Of a stretch of DNA of 64,000 bases, positions 17,117-26,109 are shown one piece after another. Origin of the DNA: Nostoc linckia NIES-25 (GTDB lineage: Bacteria > Cyanobacteriota > Cyanobacteriia > Cyanobacteriales > Nostocaceae). Position numbers and translations under genes: made by a program. The notes under the pieces are model-generated. The model was not told the origin of the DNA. It saw only the letters and a program-made list of their open reading frames with translations, and did no database searches. The stretch spans positions 6,225,809-6,289,808 of the forward strand of contig NZ_AP018222.1 in assembly GCF_002368035.1 (NCBI RefSeq), given 5' to 3'. The number at the start of each line of letters is the position of its first letter. Position 1 is the stretch's first letter.

Positions 17117-17493
17117 TTGTTACAAGAGGTCATGATTGTAGTTGATTAAAAGTTTTTTTGGCATTCTGTAGGTTTTTTACCCCCCTCAATCCCCCCTTGG
17201 AAAGGGGGGAAAAAGAATCTAGTTCCCTCCCCTTTACAAGGGGAGGGTTAGGGTGGGGTAATGCGGTGAGTAATGGTAAGTGAATGAACTCAATATCAGG
17301 TCTTGACAAGGGTTTCACGTTAAGTTGACACCAATGAGCATTGCTGTGCCCCTACGACAGATGTGGTTCAAATGCATGAAAAGTGCTGTAATTATTGGAT
17401 TAGTATATCCTACAGCGATCGCCTTAATGAACGCATCGTATAAGTGTCCTATTTTTGACTAGGATCAATGACCTATATAAGTATTAATTATTG
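17117..17493. other. Repeat-rich gap at the head of the RiPP locus
   Basis: This is 377 bases without a gene. It holds C-run/G-run inverted repeats (CCCCCCTTGGAAAGGGGGG at about 17193-17211, CCTCCCCTTTACAAGGGGAGG at about 17227-17247). A unit CGTTAAGTTGACACCAATG at about 17316-17334 recurs in inverse orientation near 28650, and CAGATGTGGTTCAAAT recurs from 2.7 kb. Any promoter for the B1-like gene is masked by these elements. Confidence 0.5.
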
Positions 17494-19644
17494 TTAGATT
17501 TGGTAGTCCAATACAAGTAAAACTCTGCCACATTGCTGATTTGCGGGTACGGCTTCCAATATCTTTTTTGGTTGGGGTAAGTTGAGGTTGTTCATTTGTT
17601 CGATGAACTGGCTGCGAGTGCGTCCAGCAAACCGGGGATTCCAGCGCTTTTCTTCGCCAATGGTGGATACTGTTTGTCCTTGGTAATCGTGAGCGGGATA
17701 TACTAAGGTGTCTTCTGGTAATGCGAACAGCTTTTGAGTAACGACATCATACAATGCCCCTGCATCGCCATTTTGGAAGTCAGTACGACCGCAACCCCCA
17801 ATAAATAAGGCATCTCCAGTTAACAGATGAGTATCGTTGACTAAGTATGCCAAGTGGCTGTTAGTATGACCAGGAGTAGCGATCGCTCGAATTTGAACGC
17901 TGCCCAATTGCAAGATATTACCATCGCCAATATATTGGTCTGCACAGGTAGTCGCTGAATTCTCAGGCACAACAGCTAAACAACCTGTCAGCGACCTCAG
18001 TCTGTCCGTACCAGTAATGTGGTCGGCATGAATGTGAGTTTCCAGACAGTAGCGCAGAGTCAGATCTAATTGTTGCAATACTTTTAAATCGCGTTCAACT
18101 TGTTCCAATACAGAATCAACTAAGATGGCTGTTTTCGTTTCTGGGTCAGCAATTAAGTAAGTATAAGTACTCGATTCTTTATCGAACAGTTGACGAAATA
18201 GCATAACAGGCTTCCTCAACGTGAATGATAGGTTTCTTTCCTCAGCAGTAGCATGAGAATTGAAGGATTTCAGTAACTCCTGCGCCAAAGTTGCTGCTTG
18301 AACCCGAATTTCTGGAACAGCGGTGGTTTCCCAAAGATTGCCTTTGCGCGGTGTCCCTAAGGTGTAAAGCATTTGAGATGCTTTACCATCTGCATCTATC
18401 AGCGCACCATTGGCGGCTGTGTCGATTCCCATTGATAATGAATTAGCGCGAATCAAACGTTGTTCTTGCAAGCTAGCCACCAGTGGGTGTTGCAATCTGC
18501 GGTAATCGCAATTTGCACCGGTGCAGTTGATAATTCGCTTGACTCGCAGAACAATATTTTTGTGCGTTCCGCGTTCGCAGATTTTTACATCTACGCCATT
18601 TTCTAACTGCTGACAGCTTTGAATTCGACCTGCGTAATGGATGAGTTGACCAGATTCCATTGCAGCATCGAGTGTTTGGGCAATTTCTTCGGCAATGCGA
18701 TGGCGGTGAACTTCCCAATAAGCTTTGACATGGCGCAAAAATCGCTTCTGTTCTGGCAATGGTAATGCTTGCCACAGTTGTTGAGTCACTGGACGAATGG
18801 CATCGATTACCCCACGCCAATCTTGTCCTGGGGTAAGTGTCCGCAGTTGTTGACGTACTATGTGTAGCAGTCCTCGTGCGGTTTTGGGTGCAGTTTCAAC
18901 ATCAATAAATGCTGGATAAGGCATTGTTGATTTGTGGCGACAAGGCATTAATCCGTGACGCGAGACAGCATGGATTTTTCCCTGGAAACCTTGTTGGCGT
19001 AAGGCAACTACGGTATCTGCCATTGTTAAACCAGTGCCCACCAAGAGAATAGCATCCTCTGGATTTAAATCAGCGATCGCATGACTCGACCAAGCATCTT
19101 TGACATATTGCTTGTTTAAATTCGCAATTGGTTTGGGCAAAATTGCCGGGAAATTCCCCAAAGCTAGCACAGCCTTTTGCACGTGCAAACACTGACCACT
19201 GGTGAGGTATATGATTGTGCTAGAGGATTTTGTTTCAATGGCGATCGCTTCATCTACAATTTTCTCTAACTGTACATTTGCCGCTGCCTTTTCCTGTGCT
19301 GCTTTTAAAGTAGCCTGGACATAATCCCCATAAACCCGGCGTGAAACAAAGGTACATGCGGTTACCTGTTCGTGTCCGTTGCTGTGCAGCCAGTTGAGAA
19401 AGTGATTTGGTTCATCAGCAAATGCACTCATCTTACCGGCTGGGACATTCAGCAAATGACAATCCACTGGCGTACCGTAAGCAACTCCTCTACCTACTTC
19501 AGAATTCCGTTCGATTAATTTAATAGATAATGGCGTAGTTGCGTTGCGTAAAAGATTAGCTGCAACCAAAGAACCGCTTAAACCACCACCAATAATTGCA
19601 ATAGTAACAGGAGAAACTGTTAGATTAAAAATATTGTTATTCAT
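17494..19644 (-). CDS. Fusion of FAD/NAD(P)-binding protein and persulfide-dioxygenase-like MBL hydrolase
   Basis: About 716 residues with two parts. The N-terminal ~470 residues form an FAD/NAD(P)-binding protein: IAIIGGGLSGSLVAANLL, GRGVAYGTP, LNVPAGKMSAF and a second dinucleotide site in LLVGTGLTMAD. The C-terminal ~230 residues form a metallo-beta-lactamase-fold domain of the ETHE1/persulfide dioxygenase type: THIHADHITG, TPGHTNSHLAY, LLTGDALFIGGCGRTDF and YPAHDYQG. This pairing suggests sulfide or persulfide oxidation coupled to flavin chemistry. TTG at 19680 and ATG at 19662 are other starts. It is independent of the RiPP locus. Confidence 0.88.
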   Translation of the reverse strand: MNNNIFNLTVSPVTIAIIGGGLSGSLVAANLLRNATTPLSIKLIERNSEVGRGVAYGTPVDCHLLNVPAGKMSAFADEPNHFLNWLHSNGHEQVTACTFVSRRVYGDYVQATLKAAQEKAAANVQLEKIVDEAIAIETKSSSTIIYLTSGQCLHVQKAVLALGNFPAILPKPIANLNKQYVKDAWSSHAIADLNPEDAILLVGTGLTMADTVVALRQQGFQGKIHAVSRHGLMPCRHKSTMPYPAFIDVETAPKTARGLLHIVRQQLRTLTPGQDWRGVIDAIRPVTQQLWQALPLPEQKRFLRHVKAYWEVHRHRIAEEIAQTLDAAMESGQLIHYAGRIQSCQQLENGVDVKICERGTHKNIVLRVKRIINCTGANCDYRRLQHPLVASLQEQRLIRANSLSMGIDTAANGALIDADGKASQMLYTLGTPRKGNLWETTAVPEIRVQAATLAQELLKSFNSHATAEERNLSFTLRKPVMLFRQLFDKESSTYTYLIADPETKTAILVDSVLEQVERDLKVLQQLDLTLRYCLETHIHADHITGTDRLRSLTGCLAVVPENSATTCADQYIGDGNILQLGSVQIRAIATPGHTNSHLAYLVNDTHLLTGDALFIGGCGRTDFQNGDAGALYDVVTQKLFALPEDTLVYPAHDYQGQTVSTIGEEKRWNPRFAGRTRSQFIEQMNNLNLPQPKKILEAVPANQQCGRVLLVLDYQI

Positions 19645-20322
19645 AAGATGTATCAGTTTCATTTGATGCTTTCTACACAATTAATTTACGCCAGATAACT
19701 GAAAATTATGCAGTGTGAAAACTCGGAATTGGCATAAAAACCACATAGGCACATGAAAAAGTGGGAATTTAATTTCAGTGTCTAGTTTCCTAAATTTAGA
19801 GAGTGGCGATCGCAAGTTCGATCAAGCTGTATTACTTATACAGCAACATTTTTGAAATATTTATCTAAAAAAATTCTATCTTTTGCACCCAAACCGATGG
19901 AAAAACCGGGGTTTTTAATTAACCCCACAATATCTCTGAAAAACGCATAACTTTACTCTCAAAATTGTTAAATTTTTCTGACACTACTGTTATACTACGG
20001 CAACAACATCTAATTTATGGCATTGGGCAACAAAAGATAAAAGTTGTGTATAAACTCCTTTTTCTCTCTGCACTTTTGCGTCTGTGCGTGAGATAAATCA
20101 ACGTGAATTCGATTACAGGATTTTGACCTCACCCCCAGCCCCTCTCCTTGAAGGAGAGGGGAGCAAAAAGCCTAATTTTTCCTTAGTCCTCCCTCGCCTT
20201 CGAGGAGAGGGAGGCTGGGTGGGTGACAATACTTGTCGGGTTTTGGGGAAAAGGGAAAAGAAAAAACCTTTAACCTTTACCCTTTAACCTTTTCCCCAAA
20301 CCCAATTGCGAGTTAAAAATGC
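19645..20322. other. Gap with G/C-run inverted repeats
   Basis: No gene is visible. An inverted repeat CCCTCTCCTTGAAGGAGAGGG lies at about 20140-20160. A unit starting ACAATACTTGTCGGGTTTTG at about 20228 and ending in CCTTTTCCCCAAACCC is repeated at 46460-46560. Both are dispersed repeats. Confidence 0.5.
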
Positions 20323-21690
20323 TTAACCAATATTGGGGTGGGTGAGGGCTGTGGTTTGCTTTAAAGTTACTTTCACCCCAGTTGCTGGACGTAGGGTAAT
20401 TGAAGCTTGAGGAACAATTTTATGGTCTGGTACAAGATTTAATTCAAATTTTTGGGCGATGGTTGCTAATAATAAAACTGCTTCCATCAAGGCAAAACTT
20501 TTACCTATACAAATCCGCGGCCCATCACCAAAGGGAAAGTAAACTCCTCTCGGTAGCTTTTTCTCTAAATCATTAGCCCAGCGTTCTGGTTTAAATATTT
20601 CTGGATCTTCAAAGTAGCGAGGATTGCGATGCATTACCCACTGGCTCATAATAATCGTACAATCTTGTGGCACTTGATAACCGCCAATTTCACAATCTTG
20701 GCTAGTTTTACGCGCCATGTTGTACACAGGAGGAAATATTCGCATTGTCTCCTTAATAACCATATCTGTGTAGCGCAAGTTTGGTATATCTGCAATTGTC
20801 GGAGAACGCCCTTTTAAAACTTGTTGTAATTCTGTTAATAATTGAGTACGTGCTTGGGGATATCGAGATAAAAGTATCCATGCTCCCGTTAAAGTATTAG
20901 ATGTAGTTTCATGTCCTGCTAACATTAAAGTGGCGATTTCATCTCGTAATTGGCGATCGCTCATTTGGCTGCCATCTTCTTCATCCTTTGCTGCCATTAA
21001 CATTGACAGTAAATCCCCAGGATTTTCACCACTAGCCCGCCGTTGATTTATAATCTCATAAATAATTTTATCCATCTGCTTGATGGCATTTTTGTAGCGA
21101 ATATTCTCAGGTCTAGGAAACCATTCCAAAAAGATAAAATTTTGCTGGCGTTTACTTTCAAACCAATCTAATGTTACATCTAGTGCATGGGCAACATCTT
21201 GCGCTTCTCCCTCAGCGAGGTCGCGGTTAAATATTGTTTTCATCACAATATTTAATGTTAGGCGCATCATGTCTTGATGGACATCACGAGTTTCGCCATC
21301 TTGCCAAGTATCAAGCATTTGTTCGGTGTAGGCGACCACGATCTCGCCATAACTAGCGATGCGTTTTTGGTGGAAAACAGGTTGTATCAACCTTCGTTGG
21401 CGAAACCAAGAATCTCCTTCGCTAGTGAGAAGTCCTTCACCCAATAAGGTTTTCAGGGCATGTAAAGAACGACTTTTGACAAATAAATTTGTGTCTTTCA
21501 GTACTTGCTCAATATAGCTAGGATTAGTTAATAAACAAGCTGGGGTTAATCCTAAATGTATAGGTATAATATCACCATATTCACGAGCGCACGTAGTTAA
21601 AAATCCCAAAGGGTCGCGACCAAAATCAAGGAGACTACCCACGATAGAGTTCGTTTCTGGGCCGGGTAATTCAAAGATATCTTGAGTCAT
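20323..21690 (-). CDS. Cytochrome P450 (second)
   Basis: This 455-residue soluble P450 has AGHETTSN near residue 255, ExxR (ETMR) near 313, the PERW motif, and the heme loop FGDGPRICIG near 384. It differs clearly from the P450 at 1.1-2.5 kb (a different heme loop, FGDGPR against FGGGNR), so it belongs to another subfamily. The DGPR loop resembles fatty-acid hydroxylase-type enzymes. No redox partner is adjacent. The substrate is unknown. Confidence 0.93.
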   Translation of the reverse strand: MTQDIFELPGPETNSIVGSLLDFGRDPLGFLTTCAREYGDIIPIHLGLTPACLLTNPSYIEQVLKDTNLFVKSRSLHALKTLLGEGLLTSEGDSWFRQRRLIQPVFHQKRIASYGEIVVAYTEQMLDTWQDGETRDVHQDMMRLTLNIVMKTIFNRDLAEGEAQDVAHALDVTLDWFESKRQQNFIFLEWFPRPENIRYKNAIKQMDKIIYEIINQRRASGENPGDLLSMLMAAKDEEDGSQMSDRQLRDEIATLMLAGHETTSNTLTGAWILLSRYPQARTQLLTELQQVLKGRSPTIADIPNLRYTDMVIKETMRIFPPVYNMARKTSQDCEIGGYQVPQDCTIIMSQWVMHRNPRYFEDPEIFKPERWANDLEKKLPRGVYFPFGDGPRICIGKSFALMEAVLLLATIAQKFELNLVPDHKIVPQASITLRPATGVKVTLKQTTALTHPNIG

Positions 21691-22225
21691 GTAGATTTAT
21701 CGCCTCGCTGGGTAAGTCCTAACTCAAATCTTGAAAAACCTGTCATCTTCTAACTTCTATCAAAGGGAAGAATACATTTGAGTAGGTAGGGGGTAGGGAA
21801 AAGTTTTGTTGAGTTTTACCCAGTTTTGCGAAAGTCAAGACAATTCGCAATTTCTAGGTAAGCTTGTTCCTCTCTACGAGACGTTACGCGATCGCAGTTA
21901 CAATTAATAGGGGCTTGAAACCCATTTATTATCCAATTATTTAATTAATAAGATTTTTTGTATTTTAATTGCTAATTACGTAGCTTGCTTCCTGCTTTGG
22001 GAGTATTGCGAATTAAGAATTGTTTTGATCGAACTTTAAAAAGTTGGGATTTTATCCTCGAACGCAGCTTACAAATAAATGTTTGAGATTATTGCCCATA
22101 TTCTAGTAGCATATTTATGTCGGGAATTAAAAGTTCCACTTGATATTTTTTAATAATCTCTAATACTGCCACCAAATTCCAGTAAATCGATAATTACAGC
22201 AAATTAACTAAGAGAGACTTGACAA
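21691..22225. other. Gene-free interval
   Basis: This divergent intergenic stretch of 535 bases lies between the P450 and the GCS2-family gene. I see no ORF, no strong hairpin and no recognisable RNA. It must hold promoters for both genes, but no consensus stands out. Confidence 0.4.
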
Positions 22226-23578
22226 ATGGATGTACTAAAACGTCGCATTGGTCTTGAGCAAGAGTTTTTTCTAGTAAATGAGACGGGTGAAATCAGTAAT
22301 CGCGCAGATGAATTTTTACAAGCTTGTCATTTAGCTGCACAAGCACAAGGAGTGAACCCACAATACTTTGTGGCAGAGTTCGTCAAGAATATGGTGGAAA
22401 TTAACACCGCACCGGCGTATACTGCCACAGACTTAGTAAAAGAATATCTGAGAAATTTAAAATTAGCGATCGCTGTAGCGCGACAGATGAATTTAAGGCT
22501 TTACCCTCAATCGAGCTACCCCTTACATATCATGCCAGTCATGCGCGACCAACTCAATTATCATATCCAAGCGCGGACTGTGGGTTACGATAAATTTTTA
22601 CACGCTGGCAAATGTACGGGTACGCACATACATCTAGAAGTGCCAGCAGGAGCGATCGATTCTCGCGTGGTAGTGTCTTACAATTCAAATGCCGCAGAGC
22701 GAGAAGAACTACTAAATATTTATAATTTAGCTACAGCCTTGGACTCAGCATTGATTTGCTTAACGCGATCGTGTCCATTTTATGAAGGACGAGCGATCGG
22801 ACTAGCCATGCACACAATTCGTTATCGTGGTAGCGAAACCTTTGACTGGGAAGGAGTTTACACTCATTTACAGGCTGTCGGTGGATTGATGCCTTATGCT
22901 GACAGTGTTGAAACCTTAGTTGAAAACCAGTTCGCTCGCTATTATGCTTGGTTGCAAGCAATGGACAAAGCGGGAGTTGAGCGTCATCTTTTCAAAGAAG
23001 CGGGAGGAAGCTTACTTAAATCAGCTTGGAACCCAATTCGACTCAACAAACTCGGCACAGTAGAAATTAGATGTATAGATAGCAACTTTCCCTCAGTAAT
23101 AATTTCTGTCATCGCACTTTTAGAAAAAGCTGCTCGTCGCGTCAGAACAGAACAACTAAAAGTCATCCCAAATAAAGAAGTTGATACATTTCATTTAAGT
23201 GGAAATTATCTTTGGGTGCCAGATTTTGAGTATTTAAACGGTCAATTACTGTATGCTGCGGCTACAGAAGGAGTTAAGCATCCAAAAGTCAAAGCTTACG
23301 TAGATTCTGTTTTAGAGTTTGCCATTACAGAAGGCGGCGAAGGAGCAAAATATTTAACAAAATTGAGAGCAGAACTAGAGCAATATCAAAGTATCGAAGC
23401 GGAAATTCTGCAAAAATTTACCCCTGCAACTACGGAACTTTCACGAGAACAAGGCTTGCGTTTAGTGCGGGAGTGCTGTGACAAGTTAGAAGCGCAGGTT
23501 TCATCTTTAGACAGCGAAGAACCTTTAACAGCTTTAGATGAACTTACAGTTGCGAGCAATGAGTCTACCCCTTTTTAA
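22226..23578 (+). CDS. GCS2-family glutamate-cysteine-ligase-like carboxylate-amine ligase
   Basis: This 450-residue protein has family features GLEQEFFLV at residue 9, FVKNMVEINTAP near 51, CTGTHIHLEV near 130 and GTVEIRCIDSNFPS near 276. The acidic and His/Arg residues of the ATP-Mg site are therefore present. It belongs to the GCS2/YbdK-like family, which couples glutamate to an amine or amino acid using ATP. It does not look like the usual cyanobacterial GshA from its N terminus, so I do not name it gshA; the product may be gamma-glutamylcysteine or another gamma-glutamyl compound. Confidence 0.82.
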   Translation: MDVLKRRIGLEQEFFLVNETGEISNRADEFLQACHLAAQAQGVNPQYFVAEFVKNMVEINTAPAYTATDLVKEYLRNLKLAIAVARQMNLRLYPQSSYPLHIMPVMRDQLNYHIQARTVGYDKFLHAGKCTGTHIHLEVPAGAIDSRVVVSYNSNAAEREELLNIYNLATALDSALICLTRSCPFYEGRAIGLAMHTIRYRGSETFDWEGVYTHLQAVGGLMPYADSVETLVENQFARYYAWLQAMDKAGVERHLFKEAGGSLLKSAWNPIRLNKLGTVEIRCIDSNFPSVIISVIALLEKAARRVRTEQLKVIPNKEVDTFHLSGNYLWVPDFEYLNGQLLYAAATEGVKHPKVKAYVDSVLEFAITEGGEGAKYLTKLRAELEQYQSIEAEILQKFTPATTELSREQGLRLVRECCDKLEAQVSSLDSEEPLTALDELTVASNESTPF

Positions 23579-23664
23579 GGTACAAGGTTAGAGGAAAATC
23601 CCACAACCAACAATAAAAAAGCTTTCCTCCCCTACTCCCTTTTTTAAGCTAGCTTACTTATCGC

Positions 23665-24000
23665 TCACGCCACTCCAAAATCGGTATACTGACGGACTTG
23701 CGGAGGATGAAAACCTAAGATAATATCCTCTTTAGGAACTCCTGCTGCTAACAACTCCTCAGCTACAGGACGATTAGTACCATCATGTTGAATCCAAATT
23801 TTCCCTTGAATGATATCAATATGTATCACTGAACCATGTACCCGGCGTTGCCCATCCCACCCTACATGCATCACTTCATAATGATCTTTTTGGGAGTCAA
23901 TAATTGCTTCAGTCTCAATCTGACCGTGAGAAGGTTTGTACTTAGCATATTCATTAATTAACTGACGGACTATTTGACGATAGCGTTCTAAGGTATCCAT
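23665..24000 (-). CDS. xisI: XisI family protein
   Basis: This 111-residue protein matches XisI from end to end: MDTLERYRQIVRQLI, then EAIIDSQKDHYEVMHVGWDGQRR, HIDIIQGKIWIQHDGT and the C-terminal DIILGFHPPQVRQYTDFGVA. XisI and XisH were first described as factors controlling excision of the fdxN element in Anabaena. The pair is widespread and often far from any element, as toxin-antitoxin-like small gene pairs. It overlaps the end of xisH by 13 bases, so the two are translated together. Confidence 0.95.
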   Translation of the reverse strand: MDTLERYRQIVRQLINEYAKYKPSHGQIETEAIIDSQKDHYEVMHVGWDGQRRVHGSVIHIDIIQGKIWIQHDGTNRPVAEELLAAGVPKEDIILGFHPPQVRQYTDFGVA

Positions 24001-24407
24001 TGCACAATCCTCGCTTGTTCTTCATCAAATACCAAGAGTTGAATTTGCAAACGTTTGATGATTAGCTGTCCTAGTTTTTCTGAAAAAATAGTTTCATAAG
24101 AGCGTTTGGGAACCGCTAAGTAAAGCTTTCGTTCTGGTGCGATTTCTGTCAGAATACTTTGATAAACACCGTATTGTCCTGCCGCTTCTTCTAGATCGCG
24201 AACTGGAGAAGGCCTTAAAAAGCTTTTAATCTCAACGGCTATTTTTCGATCGCCTTTTTGCGCGGCGATCGCTTTTTTTTCTGCCCCCAGATCGACATAG
24301 AGTTCTCTACCTCCATATGATAAAACAAAAGGATAGTTAGTAATTTCCCAGCCATCTTTAATTAGGGCTTGGACAACAGTATCGTGATACAAATCCTTAG
24401 CGGGCAT
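23988..24407 (-). CDS. xisH: XisH family protein (PD-(D/E)xK nuclease-like)
   Basis: This 139-residue protein starts at MPAKDLYHDTVVQALIKDGW, the usual XisH start. The upstream in-frame 22 codons are unlike the family and are excluded. The nuclease-like core is visible as LYVDLGAEKKAIAAQKGDRKIAVEIKSF near residue 38, with Asp, Glu and Lys in the PD-(D/E)xK arrangement. It forms a pair with xisI. No excisable element is obvious next to it; the nearest recombinase is the degenerate one at 29.2 kb. Confidence 0.95.
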   Translation of the reverse strand: MPAKDLYHDTVVQALIKDGWEITNYPFVLSYGGRELYVDLGAEKKAIAAQKGDRKIAVEIKSFLRPSPVRDLEEAAGQYGVYQSILTEIAPERKLYLAVPKRSYETIFSEKLGQLIIKRLQIQLLVFDEEQARIVQWIP

Positions 24408-24809
24408 AACAGAACGGCAAGTAGTTAAAAAAAAGTTGCTGACAAACCTGAGCATTGAGACACCTGACTCCAAATCAACATCCAGTACCTTTAAGTATTT
24501 TTGCAGCGCTGACTAAGCTGAATCTTTCATTAAACGGAAGAAGGATGTGTTTCCCAAAATTGCCGTAAAGTGCTGCGGGCAATGATTCGCATATCAAGAT
24601 GATAATATTTACCTTAGAAGATTATCAAACAGCCTAATTAAAGTTAAATTTATATCAATTAAAATTTCATTCTTCTATCCAGTGTTTATACTCATTTTTT
24701 AATTAGCTCGTCATTTTCGATAAATTAGTATAATTCTTAACTCACGACTCCGAACCCAGTACTTTGCTATAACATTAGATTCGGCGTGTTACTGTTCAGG
24801 AGTGCCAAA

Positions 24810-25982
24810 ATGTCTAAACAGCTGGGTCAAAAAATCGCACCCACACCTATATCTAATGATATTAGCGTGGTAGATTTAATTGATAATTACTTCACTGCCT
24901 ACAACTCAGCACGTTTGCGCGAAATCTGCCAACTACTCAGCCGCGATGTGCTAACAGAAGGTGTCACCGTGGGAGTTAGCCTTTCCGGTGCAATGACGCC
25001 AGCCGGATTTGGGGTTTCAGCACTTGCACCTTTAATTCGCAACGGCTTTATTGACTGGATGATTAGCACTGGCGCAAATCTTTACCACGATATGCATTAT
25101 GGTTTGGGTTTTGAACTGTTTGCTGGTAATCCGTTTTTAGATGACGTGAAGCTGCGCCAACAAGGCACAATCCGGATTTATGACATTATCTTTGGCTACG
25201 ATGTACTGTTAGAAACCGATGCTTTTATCCGCAAAATTCTGCAAGCAGAACCCTTCCAAAAACGCATGGGAACCGCTGAGTTTCACCATTTACTAGGCAA
25301 GTATGTCCGGGAAGTCGAAAAGCAATTGGGGGTACAGAATTCTTGCTTGCTGGCTACGGCTTATGAATATGGCGTACCGATTTATACTTCTTCCCCTGGT
25401 GATAGTTCTATTGGGATGAACGTAGCAGCTTTGGCATTAGAAGGTTCGCAATTAGTACTAGACCCTTCAATTGACGTGAATGAGACAGCAGCGATCGCTT
25501 ACAATGCCCGTGAAAAAGAAGGTAAAAGTGCCGCTGTCATTCTCGGTGGTGGCAGTCCTAAAAACTTTTTGCTACAAACGCAACCGCAAATTCACGAAGT
25601 ATTAGGACTAGAAGAACGCGGACATGATTACTTTGTGCAATTTACCGATGCTCGTCCAGATACAGGTGGTTTGTCTGGGGCAACTCCATCGGAAGCCGTG
25701 AGCTGGGGTAAGATTGACCCAGAAGAATTACCTAACACAATTGTTTGTTACACGGATAGCACCATCGCCTTACCACTGGTAACAGGATATGTCCTCAACA
25801 AGTGCCAACCTCGTCCCCTAAAACGCTTGTATGACAGACGAGAAGCCATTTTAGAGAAACTGCAAGCAGATTATTTAGCAGCCAAAACCCAACCATCAGA
25901 TCGAGTTCCAGCAGCCGTAGCTGAAAATGCTTCACAGCCAACAGCTACTTATCCTTGCGGTAGGTTGATTCCGAATACGTAG
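24810..25982 (+). CDS. speY: Deoxyhypusine-synthase-like homospermidine synthase
   Basis: This 390-residue protein is in the deoxyhypusine synthase family. The NAD-binding regions are seen in VGVSLSGAMTPAGFG and ISTGANLYHDMHYGLG. The catalytic Lys lies in ILGGGSPKNFLLQ near residue 250, and SGATPSEAVSWGKI follows. Bacteria lack eIF5A lysine modification, and in Anabaena this homologue makes homospermidine from putrescine; the symbol follows that precedent. The ATG at 24810 has AGGAG upstream and is preferred over a start 24 bases earlier. Confidence 0.9.
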   Translation: MSKQLGQKIAPTPISNDISVVDLIDNYFTAYNSARLREICQLLSRDVLTEGVTVGVSLSGAMTPAGFGVSALAPLIRNGFIDWMISTGANLYHDMHYGLGFELFAGNPFLDDVKLRQQGTIRIYDIIFGYDVLLETDAFIRKILQAEPFQKRMGTAEFHHLLGKYVREVEKQLGVQNSCLLATAYEYGVPIYTSSPGDSSIGMNVAALALEGSQLVLDPSIDVNETAAIAYNAREKEGKSAAVILGGGSPKNFLLQTQPQIHEVLGLEERGHDYFVQFTDARPDTGGLSGATPSEAVSWGKIDPEELPNTIVCYTDSTIALPLVTGYVLNKCQPRPLKRLYDRREAILEKLQADYLAAKTQPSDRVPAAVAENASQPTATYPCGRLIPNT

Positions 25983-26109
25983 CGACTGGGGATTGGGGAT
26001 TGGGAGGTAGGGGAAAAGGTTAAAGGGAAAAGGGAAAAGGAATAAATTTTATCTTTCCCCTTTTCCCCTTACCCCTTTCCCTTTTCCCATGCCCTGCTTG
26101 CCCCATCCC

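Noticed and set aside
17130..17318. 62-codon frame upstream of the B1 gene
   Set aside because: It translates G/C-run repeats and has no ribosome site.
18473..18820. 115-codon minus-strand frame inside the FAD/MBL fusion
   Set aside because: It lies wholly inside the fusion gene in another frame, Ser/Arg/Cys-rich as out-of-frame translation, and has no domain.
22226..23578. Naming this gshA
   Set aside because: The N terminus and overall pattern are those of the GCS2/YbdK-like family, not the usual cyanobacterial glutamate-cysteine ligase, so the symbol is left empty.
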